A stretch of DNA of 48,156 nt, from NCBI GenBank assembly GCA_031285775.1, contig JAITVN010000082.1, positions 1-48,156 on the forward strand, read 5' to 3'. The position numbers and the translations under genes were made by a program. Of this stretch, positions 1-6,628 are shown piece after piece. The stretch is from Streptococcaceae bacterium. GTDB lineage: Bacteria; Bacillota; Bacilli; Lactobacillales; Streptococcaceae. The notes beneath the pieces are model-generated. The model worked only from the letters and a program-made list of their open reading frames with translations, was not told where the DNA came from and ran no database searches. Within the stretch, counting starts at the first letter, position 1; each line of letters starts with the position of its first letter.

Positions 1-32
1 GTATGCACAATCATTATACAAAAGGTCTGTGA

Positions 33-185
33 CTTTTTCCTTCGCGTTCAGTGCGCTTATTTTCCGCGTTGACTGCGCTTATTCTCCGCACTGGTGCGCT
101 TATTTCACCGCAATATTCATACGCTCATCAATTAGATGAGCTAAAAGAGAAAAATCATGAAGTGGTCAAACAAATCTTTTCATAA
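33..185 (+). pseudogene. Possible C-terminal remnant of a tyrosine integrase
   Basis: An open frame runs to a TAA at 183-185 and ends in a charged helix-like tail (YAHQLDELKEKNHEVVKQIF). A Tyr followed by Ala-His and an Asp-Glu-rich helix is the usual look of the last 20 residues of phage-type tyrosine integrases. The frame upstream of about position 112 is repetitive and does not read like a protein, and a stop lies at 30-32, so any gene here is broken. Position fits: it converges on the 3' end of tRNA-Ser, where integrases of tRNA-targeting elements lie. No catalytic residues are present in the window, so the assignment is weak. Confidence 0.25.
51..112. repeat. Three imperfect direct repeats of about 21 bases
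   Basis: The nonamer TGCGCTTAT occurs at 52-60, 74-82 and 95-103, each followed by a C-rich tail ending near CCGC. The period is 21-22 bases. It lies at the left window edge, so the array may continue outside. Confidence 0.6.
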
Positions 186-229
186 ATCAATACATAACGT
201 TTACAGAGAAATCAACTTAGAAAATATTA

Positions 230-253
230 AATCAGCCATGTTGCTGATTTTTT
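230..253 (+). terminator. Rho-independent terminator for a plus-strand gene left of the window
   Basis: AAATCAGC, a short loop, GCTGATTT and a T-rich tail form a stem-loop of 8 base pairs on the plus strand. It lies about 45 bases after the stop at 183-185 and would end that transcript. Confidence 0.5.
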
Positions 254-379
254 GTTATCCGGTACAAATTTGGTACAAATAATTTAATTTTCTATGATTT
301 TGTATAAGCGTAAAAAATTAAAAACCGCATAAGAAAAGGCTTTGTACGATTATACAAAATCATACAAAGCCCTAATGCA
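254..379. other. Attachment-like region and hairpin beside tRNA-Ser
   Basis: GGTACAAAT is repeated directly at 261-269 and 272-280. A 14-bp stem with one mismatch (GGCTTTGTA at 338-346 and its complement at 363-371, extended inward) sits 9 bases from the tRNA-Ser 3' end. Several copies of TTTGTA/TACAAA in this stretch resemble integrase arm and core sites. On the minus strand the same hairpin is followed by TTTTC and could end the tRNA transcript. No gene is visible here. Confidence 0.35.
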
Positions 380-466
380 GGAGAAGATGGGATTCGAACC
401 CACGCGCCGCTTTCGCGACCTAACGATTTAGCAAACCGTCCTCTTCGGCCTCTTGAGTACTTCTCC
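380..466 (-). tRNA. tRNA-Ser (GCT)
   Basis: Class II tRNA with a long variable arm; acceptor stem GGAGAAG pairs with CTTCTCC. Loop reads TTGCTAA, anticodon GCT. The base after the acceptor stem is T where serine tRNAs usually have G, and CCA is not encoded. This is the last tRNA of the cluster and the one next to attachment-like sequence. Confidence 0.93.
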
Positions 467-516
467 TAATTATACATTGATTATAACATACTTACATTCG
501 AAAAACATAATTCGAA

Positions 517-590
517 TGGGAATTCTAGGATTCGAACCTAGGACCCCTGCGTTATCAACACAGTGCTCTAACCGACTGAGCTAAACTCCC
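517..590 (-). tRNA. tRNA-Ile (GAT)
   Basis: Cloverleaf with acceptor stem beginning GGGAGTT, loop TTGATAA, anticodon GAT and discriminator A. Anticodon stem CTGTG/CGCAG contains one T-G pair. CCA is not encoded. Confidence 0.93.
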
Positions 591-672
591 AGATTATAAA
601 GTGAAGAAAGCTTCTTAATGAGTGCTGTCGCACAAAAGCAATGATCAACTTCTTTCAAAAAGCAGAATCAAA

Positions 673-743
673 AGCGAATGACGGGAATCGAACCCGCGAC
701 GGTAGCTTGGGAAGCTGCTGTTTTACCACTAAACTACATTCGC
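673..743 (-). tRNA. tRNA-Gly (CCC)
   Basis: Acceptor stem GCGAATG/CATTCGC. The anticodon loop is TTCCCAA, so the anticodon is CCC rather than the more usual TCC. The anticodon stem GCAGC/GCTAC carries a C-A mismatch. A second glycine tRNA (GCC) lies at 1463-1534. Confidence 0.85.
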
Positions 744-776
744 TTAGTCGACATCATTCCAATCAAATGGAAATGA

Positions 777-850
777 TGGATCCTGCTGGACTCGAACCAG
801 CGACCGATCGGTTATGAGCCGATAGCTCTAACCAACTGAGCTAAGGATCC
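777..850 (-). tRNA. tRNA with CAT anticodon (Ile2 or elongator Met)
   Basis: Acceptor stem GGATCCT pairs fully, so it is not the initiator. Loop CTCATAA, anticodon CAT, discriminator A. The body resembles the lysidine-modified Ile2 tRNAs of Firmicutes more than the usual elongator Met body, which is instead found in the neighbouring gene at 884-957 with a changed anticodon. Ile2 and Met cannot be separated without TilS determinants. Confidence 0.85.
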
Positions 851-883
851 AGCTGTTTCCTGTTTCATGGCAAGAAACCACAA

Positions 884-957
884 TAGCGGCGAAGGGGATC
901 GAACCCCCGACCTCTCGGGTCTGAACCGAACGCTCTAGCCAGCTGAGCTACACCGCC
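884..957 (-). tRNA. Class I tRNA with Met-like body and anticodon CAG
   Basis: The body (GGCGGTG acceptor, D-arm GCTC/GAGC, T-arm, discriminator A) closely matches the elongator tRNA-Met of Bacillus and relatives as I remember it, but the loop is TTCAGAC, giving anticodon CAG at 921-923 instead of CAT. CAG would read the leucine codon CUG, yet there is no long variable arm as in leucine tRNAs. The anticodon stem TTCGG/CCGAG is well paired, with both sides changed together relative to the Met version. It could be a functional odd tRNA, an undetermined isotype or a decaying copy. Confidence 0.8.
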
Positions 958-988
958 ATATTAAAATAAAGTTTTCATAGAAAACTCA

Positions 989-1062
989 TCGGGAAGACAG
1001 GATTCGAACCTGCGACACCCTGGTCCCAAACCAGGTACTCTACCAAGCTGAGCTACTTCCCG
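989..1062 (-). tRNA. tRNA-Pro (TGG)
   Basis: Acceptor stem CGGGAAG/CTTCCCG, discriminator A, loop TTTGGGA, anticodon TGG. Its first 25 bases (1038-1062) and part of the preceding spacer are duplicated as a fragment at 1216-1283. Confidence 0.93.
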
Positions 1063-1215
1063 TAGCTATTAATTATTTTCTAAGCTGAGCGCAGCTGACC
1101 CTAGCTATTATTTAATTTTTACTAGTTTGGAATACACTCTGTAATACTTTGAAGAGTACCTGCTGGGAGGAAAACTTTGTTTTCTCTATCCGCAACCTCG
1201 AAACAGTGCTTCGAG

Positions 1216-1283
1216 CTCTACCAAGCTGAGCTACTTCCCGCAGCTTTAATTTTTTACTAAGCTGGGCGCGAAACAGAACCTAG
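1216..1283 (-). pseudogene. Broken copy of the tRNA-Pro 5' half
   Basis: Bases 1216-1240 are identical to the 5' 25 bases of tRNA-Pro (1038-1062), and the bases beyond, to about 1283, are a diverged copy of the spacer that precedes that gene. The sequence stops matching within the D-arm, so no anticodon or 3' half is present. Confidence 0.8.
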
Positions 1284-1320
1284 CATAAGAACTTTCTAAC
1301 AACAGTAATTAAACTACTGA

Positions 1321-1405
1321 TGCCCAGAACGGGGGTCGAACCCGTACGAGGTTTACCCTCCCAGGATTTTAAGTCCTGTGCGTCTGCCAATTTCGCCATC
1401 CGGGC
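1321..1405 (-). tRNA. tRNA-Leu (TAA)
   Basis: Class II tRNA of 85 bases with a long variable arm, acceptor GCCCGGA/TCTGGGC, discriminator A, anticodon TAA in the loop CTTAAAA. It is a normal leucine tRNA and contrasts with the CAG-bearing class I gene at 884-957. Confidence 0.93.
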
Positions 1406-1462
1406 ACACAATCTAACTGCTCTCAAAATAACTTAAGCAATTTTTGACTCATAAAAAGCCAA

Positions 1463-1534
1463 AGCGAACGACGGGATTCGAACCCGCGACCTCTACCATG
1501 GCAAGGTAGAGCTCTACCCCTGAGCTACGTTCGC
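1463..1534 (-). tRNA. tRNA-Gly (GCC)
   Basis: Acceptor GCGAACG/CGTTCGC, loop TTGCCAT, anticodon GCC, discriminator T. The anticodon stem CTACC/GGTAG is fully paired. Confidence 0.93.
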
Positions 1535-1579
1535 ATAACACAAACTTCATTTTGAAACTTCTTATATCTGATGTTTCAA

Positions 1580-1652
1580 TGCCGACTACATGAATCGAAC
1601 ACGTGACCCTCTGATTACAAATCAGATGCTCTACCATCTGAGCTAAGTCGGC
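1580..1652 (-). tRNA. tRNA-Thr (TGT)
   Basis: Acceptor GCCGACT/AGTCGGC, loop TTTGTAA, anticodon TGT, discriminator A. Its 5' 18 bases and upstream spacer are duplicated at 1775-1900. Confidence 0.93.
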
Positions 1653-1774
1653 ATAATTTTATTTGGTTGAGTATTCTGCTCAACGCTCTAAATTCTATTT
1701 TTCACTTGGTAGCAAGGTGGAAAGCTGCGCTTCCTTTATCTCATATACTTTCAACAAGGCACTGTCTTATTGAA

Positions 1775-1900
1775 ACCATCTGAGCTAAGTCGGCATATTT
1801 TGATTTTGTTGAGTAATTGACTTCACGTTTGTTTTTGATTTCCAGCTTGCTAGCAGGATGGGAAAACTTCGCTTTCTTTGTTCAAAAACTTCGAGAAATA
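1775..1900 (-). pseudogene. Broken copy of the tRNA-Thr 5' end and its spacer
   Basis: Bases 1775-1795 repeat the first bases of tRNA-Thr, and the following 100 bases are a diverged copy of the 1653-1770 spacer, including a GGAAA...TTTCC type hairpin. The rest of the tRNA is missing. This is the same arrangement as the tRNA-Pro fragment at 1216-1283. Confidence 0.75.
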
Positions 1901-1933
1901 AAACTATTTCTTTGAGGGCTAACTCTCAAAGAA

Positions 1934-2006
1934 TGACCCCTGCGCGGCTCGAACGCGCGACCCTTTGATTAAAAGTCAAATGCTCTACCGACTGAGCTAA
2001 GGAGTC
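1934..2006 (-). tRNA. tRNA-Lys (TTT)
   Basis: Acceptor GACTCCT/AGGGGTC with one T-G pair, loop CTTTTAA, anticodon TTT, discriminator A. Confidence 0.93.
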
Positions 2007-2070
2007 TAATTTACAAACAATCATTAATCGCCTGTGTTTTACCCAATCCATTATCATTCGAAAATGAATC

Positions 2071-2142
2071 CGGTCCCAGCGGGAATCGAACCCGCCTCTC
2101 CGCCGTGACAGGGCGGCGTACTAACCGATATACTATGGAACC
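2071..2142 (-). tRNA. tRNA-Asp (GTC)
   Basis: Acceptor GGTTCCA/TGGGACC, loop CTGTCAC, anticodon GTC, and discriminator G, the identity base expected for aspartate. Confidence 0.93.
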
Positions 2143-2271
2143 TTACAAATATATCTATATCCAAATGAACCATAGATATTAGTTGAAAGATAATTTGCTG
2201 CGCAATTCTCTATTCAAACGGTTTCTAAATTATTTTTAGGAAACCTTCCATCACCTGCCTGTGGCAGGCGA

Positions 2272-2345
2272 TGCGCCCAGTAGGATTCGAACCTACAACC
2301 GCTTGATTCGTAGTCAAGTACTCTATCCAGTTGAGCCATGGGCGC
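2272..2345 (-). tRNA. tRNA-Arg (ACG)
   Basis: Acceptor GCGCCCA/TGGGCGC, loop CTACGAA, anticodon ACG (read as inosine after deamination), discriminator A. It is the first gene after the cluster promoter at 2377-2405. Confidence 0.93.
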
Positions 2346-2376
2346 TCAATTCGCTTCGTTCCAACGCAACTATTTG

Positions 2377-2405
2377 ATTATACTAAAAGCTTAGAAAAAT
2401 GTCAA
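2377..2405 (-). promoter_or_regulatory. Consensus promoter of the tRNA cluster
   Basis: On the minus strand TTGACA (2405-2400), a 17-base spacer and TATAAT (2382-2377) match the housekeeping sigma consensus exactly. The first gene, tRNA-Arg, begins 31 bases downstream, so all twelve tRNAs are probably one transcript. No rRNA gene precedes them. Confidence 0.9.
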
Positions 2406-2443
2406 GGATTATCTATCAAACTTCTAATTAATTTGAGATTAAT

Positions 2444-2472
2444 TTGTCTTAATTTGTATGAAAAATGATAAT
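2444..2472 (+). promoter_or_regulatory. Candidate plus-strand promoter of the 2479-2700 RNA
   Basis: TTGTCT at 2444-2449, a 17-base spacer and GATAAT at 2467-2472. It points away from the tRNA promoter into the structured stretch that follows. Confidence 0.45.
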
Positions 2473-2478
2473 ATCTAA

Positions 2479-2700
2479 AACCGACAAAAAGAGGAGTCAT
2501 CCCACGTTAGACATATTCAGAACCTGAGCCCGAATGAGATCTTTTTTGAAGCCTTCTCTGTTAGTATCAAAAAATCTTAAGGCAGGCTCTATTCACGAAG
2601 GTCATTTGCTGTACGCTGCTACTACAACACAAACAGTTGCAATGGAGCTGCTTACTCACTCTGAAGAAATTCTCTAAGCAGCTTAGCGGGAAGTCCTCAT
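2479..2700 (+). ncRNA. Candidate structured RNA, about 220 bases, possibly 6S-like
   Basis: Five short helices pair the two ends colinearly: 2491-2495 with 2694-2698, 2500-2503 with 2688-2691, 2507-2511 with 2673-2677, 2516-2521 with 2660-2665, and 2525-2528 with 2655-2658. This gives an interrupted rod of the kind seen in 6S RNA. A local 9-bp hairpin (2646-2654 with 2675-2683) would compete with the inner part of the rod. A 47-codon frame (2534-2677) also exists but has no ribosome binding site and no recognisable product. The family is not established and the minus strand cannot be excluded. Confidence 0.33.
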
Positions 2701-3068
2701 ATTCCTATTTTCAACTAAGTTCGGGGCGCCTGAAGCTAGGAAACAGACTATTAGTGCAGTGCTTCATCGCTTAGAGGCCACTTTACACTCGGGGGGTAAA
2801 TTTCTACACAGGGCTAAAGCCCTAGCAATTTCTAGAAGCTAAAGCTTCTGAAATTGTCTACGCCCTTCGGGCTACGCTGTCCATTCTCGCTATGGCGCTA
2901 AAGCGCCAAGTCGAACTGGCACGCTTCAGAACGGGCGCGCTTCACTTCTTATTTTCAACTGAGTTCAGCGCGCCTGAAGCTAGGAAATTAGATAAATTGA
3001 GAACCTGCCTAAAGGCAGAACCTCAATTTCCTAAATTTCTACGCTTCAGAACGGGCGCGCTTCACATC
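2701..3068. repeat. Mosaic of nested palindromes and repeats downstream of der
   Basis: The stretch has no convincing gene. Four different hairpins share a TAAA loop: GGGCTAAAGCCC near 2814, AGAAGCTAAAGCTTCT near 2836, GGCGCTAAAGCGCC near 2895 and TGCCTAAAGGCA near 3007. A 27-base unit beginning CGCTTCAGAACGGGCGCGCT occurs at about 2930 and 3050, and a unit containing GCGCCTGAAGCTAGGAAA occurs near 2730 and 2970. Inverted pairs such as CAATTTC/GAAATTG surround the small hairpins. Open frames through here are by-products of the repeats. Confidence 0.7.
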
Positions 3069-4379
3069 TTATTTTCTTCGGCGCACCAAAATTCGAATCG
3101 GCGTCCCCTCAAACACAAAGGCCTTGCGAATCTGATTCTCCAGAAAACGCTCATAAGAAAAGTGCATCAACTCTACCTCATTGACAAAAATCACGAAAGT
3201 CGGCGGTTTCACGGCGACCTGTGTGCCGTAATAAATCCGCAGTCGCTTGCCCTTATCGGTCGGGGTCGGATTCACAGCCACCGCATCCATCAGCACCTCA
3301 TTCAAGACAGAGCTGCCGATACGCATATTCTGGGCCTCATGAATCTCCTTGATCTTGCCCAGCAGCTGATTCAGACGCTGCTTCGTGACCGCCGACACAT
3401 ACACAATCGGCGCATAATCCAAAAACTGGAACTCGTGCCGAACATCGTCCTCCCACTTCTTCATCGTCTTGTCGTCCTTCTCAAGCGTATCCCACTTATT
3501 CACGACAATCAGAATCCCCTTACCCGCATCTTGCGCAAAACCGGCGATCCGTTTATCATAATCTCGGATTCCTTCTTCAGCATTGATGACAAGACAGACA
3601 ATGTCCGAGCGGTCAATGGCGCGCATGGCGCGCAGCACCGAATACTTTTCCGTCGATTCATAAACCTTACCCGACTTGCGCAAGCCAGCCGTGTCGATCA
3701 TCAGAAATTCTTGCCCCTCACCGTCCGTAAAACGCGTGTCAATCGCATCCCGCGTGGTACCCGCAATCGGACTGGCAATCACGCGTTCCTCACCCAACAT
3801 GGCATTGATAAGACTTGATTTTCCGACATTAGGGCGTCCAATCAGGGAGAAGCGAATCAAATCAGGATTTTCAGCTTCTGTTTCAGATGGGAAATGACTC
3901 ACCACCGCGTCCAGCAAGTCGCCAGTGCCGATGCCGTGCACCGCACTGATTGGATAGGGCTCGCCTAGACCCAGCGAATAAAAATCATAAATATCCATCC
4001 GACGCTCAGGATTATCCGTCTTATTGACAGCCAGAATCACCGGCTTATCCGTCCGATACAAGAGCTGCGCAACATCATGATCCGCATCTGTCATTCCTGT
4101 CTCGCCATCCACGACAAAAATGATGACATCCGCCTCATTCATGGCAATCTCAGCCTGCGCACGAATCTGTGCCATAAAAGGCAGATCATTCATTTCAATC
4201 CCGCCCGTATCAATCAACGCAAAATCCCGCGTCAGCCAATTTGCCGTCGCGTAAATCCGATCGCGCGTAATACCGGGCGTATCTTCCACAATCGAAATCC
4301 GCTCGCCCGCAATACGATTAAAAATAGTCGACTTACCAACATTAGGACGTCCAACAATGGCCACAGTAGGCAGTGCCAT
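3069..4379 (-). CDS. der: Ribosome-associated GTPase Der (EngA)
   Basis: Der is an essential double-GTPase for late assembly of the 50S ribosomal subunit. The 436-residue product has the family's full length and order: a first G domain starting with GRPNVGKST near residue 10, a second with GRPNVGKSS near residue 180, each followed by DTxG and NKxD-type motifs, and a basic KH-like C-terminal domain ending in RRRK. The start is supported by AAGGAG seven bases upstream. The gene is single and bounded on both sides by palindromic mosaics, one of 210 bases directly in its upstream region and one just past its stop, so it is unlikely to be co-transcribed simply with the pentapeptide gene upstream. 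Confidence 0.97.
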   Translation of the reverse strand: MALPTVAIVGRPNVGKSTIFNRIAGERISIVEDTPGITRDRIYATANWLTRDFALIDTGGIEMNDLPFMAQIRAQAEIAMNEADVIIFVVDGETGMTDADHDVAQLLYRTDKPVILAVNKTDNPERRMDIYDFYSLGLGEPYPISAVHGIGTGDLLDAVVSHFPSETEAENPDLIRFSLIGRPNVGKSSLINAMLGEERVIASPIAGTTRDAIDTRFTDGEGQEFLMIDTAGLRKSGKVYESTEKYSVLRAMRAIDRSDIVCLVINAEEGIRDYDKRIAGFAQDAGKGILIVVNKWDTLEKDDKTMKKWEDDVRHEFQFLDYAPIVYVSAVTKQRLNQLLGKIKEIHEAQNMRIGSSVLNEVLMDAVAVNPTPTDKGKRLRIYYGTQVAVKPPTFVIFVNEVELMHFSYERFLENQIRKAFVFEGTPIRILVRRRK

Positions 4380-4406
4380 AATAAAAGCTCCTTATATAAT
4401 TCCTGC

Positions 4407-4616
4407 AACTTTGAGATTTTCTGAATTCCAATTTCCCTGTAGCGAGTGCTCGTGGAGCCTCCGTTGTGCTAGCTCTAGGCTTGAGTTTGTCTCGCTTCGC
4501 GAGCCTGCACTCAAGCCTAGAGCTAGCTACAAATCGTCTCCACTCTGCGAACAATTGGCGCTTAAGCGTCAATTGTCCCGCTACTGGGAAATTGGAATTC
4601 AGAAAATCTCAAAGTT
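4407..4616. repeat. 210-base palindromic element with 31-bp perfect terminal inverted repeats
   Basis: Bases 4407-4437 are the exact reverse complement of 4586-4616. Inside, GTAGCG (4439-4444) pairs with 4579-4584, and a 19-bp perfect inverted repeat pairs 4468-4486 with 4509-4527. The centre (4491-4503) is a CTCG-CTTCG-CGAG hairpin and an offset hairpin lies at 4552-4575. The unit encodes no protein and looks like a miniature inverted-repeat element or a large cruciform-forming sequence. No obvious target duplication is visible at the edges. Confidence 0.85.
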
Positions 4617-4624
4617 ATAATATA

Positions 4625-4666
4625 ACTCAGTAAAAATAAAATATTTATGCTCATGACAAGCATAAA
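4625..4666 (-). terminator. Terminator after the pentapeptide-protein operon
   Basis: On the minus strand TTTATGCT (4666-4659) pairs with AGCATAAA (4651-4644), followed by a T-rich run. It lies about 85 bases after the stop at 4750 and before the palindromic element, so it would separate the operon from der. Confidence 0.5.
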
Positions 4667-4749
4667 TCATATTAATAGTTTAACATAATCAGCTTAAAAC
4701 TGTCTGTTCACAGATTTTTCAAGACCTCCGAGCAGAATAAATTCTACCG

Positions 4750-5409
4750 CTACACAATCTCAATTCCTCGCAGTCCAGCGAAAAAACTGGCCTGTCCGAG
4801 ATTTATTTTAATGTTTCGTGCTAGCTCAGGTGATACTTCCAAGCGTTCGAACTCGTTACTTGAGAAATCCAAGCCCGATAAATCTGTTTCCCAAAAATTA
4901 GACGCTTCTAGCTGATTGTGAAATAACTGAACATTTTCAAACTTACAAGCCTCAAACAACGCTTCCGTCACCTGCGAATCCTGAATCAGGAAGGCCTTCA
5001 TTCGACTCGAGGAGAAGTTTGCAAAATCAAGCAGGCAGTCCAAAATCTTCACATCTTGAAAGTAACAATTCGTGAAATCCGCACCTAAGAGCTTGCAGCT
5101 GCTGAAACGGCAACGATAAAACTTCGAACCCGCCAAATCCAAATTCGAAAAATCACACTTTTCGAAGACACAGTCGACAAACTCCAGGATCGCCTCAGGC
5201 CCAAGTACAAACATGGCTCCCACAAACCTCACACCCGAGAAGGTCACCAGCTGGTCAATCACGAGCTTTCGCCCCTGAACCAGCCCATCCGAAAAATAAT
5301 AATCCTCTTCCAGATTGAACGTCAGAGCTTCCAACGACTTCTTTATTCTAGATTCCAGAATCTTCTTCACAGCAGTTCCTTTCTGTTCTGACGCCTTACC
5401 GAGAGACAT
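4750..5409 (-). CDS. Pentapeptide-repeat-type protein
   Basis: The middle of this 219-residue protein (about 65-200) is built of repeats with L or F every fifth position and small or polar residues between, such as CDFSNLDLAGSKF and CKLLGADFTNCYF. That is the pentapeptide-repeat pattern, which folds as a right-handed quadrilateral helix. Function is not predictable from the fold; some members protect DNA gyrase, most are uncharacterised. No signal peptide or membrane segment is visible. The start ATG overlaps the stop of the upstream YbaK-type gene by one base (TGATG), which implies translational coupling; an apparent start one codon earlier is a TTG and less likely. Confidence 0.75.
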   Translation of the reverse strand: MSLGKASEQKGTAVKKILESRIKKSLEALTFNLEEDYYFSDGLVQGRKLVIDQLVTFSGVRFVGAMFVLGPEAILEFVDCVFEKCDFSNLDLAGSKFYRCRFSSCKLLGADFTNCYFQDVKILDCLLDFANFSSSRMKAFLIQDSQVTEALFEACKFENVQLFHNQLEASNFWETDLSGLDFSSNEFERLEVSPELARNIKINLGQASFFAGLRGIEIV

Positions 5410-5909
5410 CAAACATCAATTATCTCATAAGAATAACCCTGCGATTCAACAATCTTAAAACAATCCTTCATCGGAAAGAAAATCGTCTTTGTATTATCGT
5501 TCGGATGATAAGTCTGAATCTTATGCTCCTCAATCATCTCACGATCAAAATAGACATGCAGATTGTCATAGTGCGTCCCGACCAGACCAAACAAACTCAC
5601 AATTCCAAAATTCTGCCCGAAAGTATCCATCAAACGCTCAGCCGACATGAAATGCAGTCGCTTCACGCCGCCCAACGTCTCTGCCAGCTTTTCCATGTCA
5701 ATCTGCTTCTTGTCATCCAAAGTTACCAGATAAAACTGCGTCGACTTCTTATTCACAAGTGCCAAGGTCTTGCAGCGACAGCCCTCGTAACCTTCAATAA
5801 AGGCATCTGACTCCTCCGTCGAATGGCTCTCCGGATGTTCAACCAGCGTATAAGGAATTTCCAAATCCGCCATCAATTGCTCAACTTCTGCAAAGCTTCT
5901 CATTTCCAT
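5409..5909 (-). CDS. YbaK/ProX-type aminoacyl-tRNA deacylase
   Basis: This 166-residue protein matches the YbaK/ProX editing family, which hydrolyses mischarged tRNA (for example Ala-tRNA-Pro) in trans. The family marks seen are the CKTLALVNKK segment near residue 45, with the lysine that orients the substrate, the DDKKQIDMEKLAETLG helix, and the GIVSLFGLVGTHYDNLHVYFDREM core. The protein stands alone and is not fused to a synthetase. The start has AAGGAGA eight bases upstream. It overlaps the nitroreductase gene upstream and the pentapeptide gene downstream, so the three form one operon with dnaI and dnaB. Confidence 0.8.
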   Translation of the reverse strand: MEMRSFAEVEQLMADLEIPYTLVEHPESHSTEESDAFIEGYEGCRCKTLALVNKKSTQFYLVTLDDKKQIDMEKLAETLGGVKRLHFMSAERLMDTFGQNFGIVSLFGLVGTHYDNLHVYFDREMIEEHKIQTYHPNDNTKTIFFPMKDCFKIVESQGYSYEIIDV

Positions 5910-6628
5910 AGCTTCTTCTCCTTCAAATTCTCCGTGCTAGAATTGTTTTCCGGCTTTCCCCACTGCTCCGCAATTCGAGATGACCAAGTCGATCCTTCCC
6001 GTCTGGCGCCTGCAAATTCAGCCTGTACCTCGTCATAAGCATTAATTACTTCCTCGTTTTGCAGCTGGTACTTCTCGTTAAAAACCAGCGCCTCATAAGG
6101 CAGTCTCGGCTTAACAGGATTGATCTTCGCAGGTCTGCCCAGCGCAATCCCAAACAGGGGGTAAGTAAAATCAGGCAAGCCCAAGATATCCGAAATTTCA
6201 ACAGACTTCTCACGCAGCAGCCCCATTATCACACCGCCGTAACCTTCGGATTCTGCAGCCAGCAGCACATTTTCGGCCGCTAGAGACGCATCCACAGAAG
6301 TGATCAGAAGCGATTCCACACCCTCCGGCTGAAAGTCTGCCCCATTCATTTTCACGGCGATTTCAGCCCGATTTAAATCACCGACAAAGACCAGAAAATG
6401 TGAACAACCAAGCACTGCTTTCGTTGCAGAATTATTGTGCGCCTTGTAAATGGCCTGCTTCGTCTCTGCCGACTTGACTACAATCACACTGTAAGACTGG
6501 AAATTCTTCCAGGTACTTGCCGCAATCCCAGCTTCAATGAATTCTCGAATCTTCTCATCTGGGATCACTTCTTCTGTGAATTTGCGGACTGAACGATGCT
6601 GCCTCATTAAATCAATTGTGTCAGTCAT
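5900..6628 (-). CDS. NADPH-dependent nitroreductase/flavin reductase
   Basis: The 242-residue protein begins with the nitroreductase signature RQHRSVRKFTEEVIPDEKI, then SWKNFQSYSVIVV-type dimer-interface sequence, GYGGVIMGLLRE near residue 150 and the FGIALGRP strand. These are the FMN- and NADPH-binding parts of the NfrA/FRP group. Such proteins reduce flavins, nitroaromatics or quinones in the cytosol; the physiological substrate cannot be told. The start ATG overlaps the end of dnaI by eight bases. Length is normal for the family. Confidence 0.85.
   Translation of the reverse strand: MTDTIDLMRQHRSVRKFTEEVIPDEKIREFIEAGIAASTWKNFQSYSVIVVKSAETKQAIYKAHNNSATKAVLGCSHFLVFVGDLNRAEIAVKMNGADFQPEGVESLLITSVDASLAAENVLLAAESEGYGGVIMGLLREKSVEISDILGLPDFTYPLFGIALGRPAKINPVKPRLPYEALVFNEKYQLQNEEVINAYDEVQAEFAGARREGSTWSSRIAEQWGKPENNSSTENLKEKKLWK

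Noticed and set aside
51-112. CRISPR array
   Set aside because: The repeats are short, imperfect and have almost no spacer between them.
1449-1637. Minus-strand frame of 62 codons in the tRNA cluster
   Set aside because: It covers tRNA-Gly and tRNA-Thr and is an accident of tRNA sequence.
2534-2677. 47-codon plus-strand frame with a plausible protein look
   Set aside because: No ribosome binding site and no family I recognise; the same bases form long-range RNA pairing, so an RNA is preferred.
2892-3818. Long plus-strand open frame of about 300 codons
   Set aside because: Most of it is antisense to der and the rest runs over the palindromic repeats; composition is not protein-like.
5505-5810. 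Plus-strand frame opposite the YbaK-type gene
   Set aside because: It has no start signal and mirrors a well-supported coding frame.
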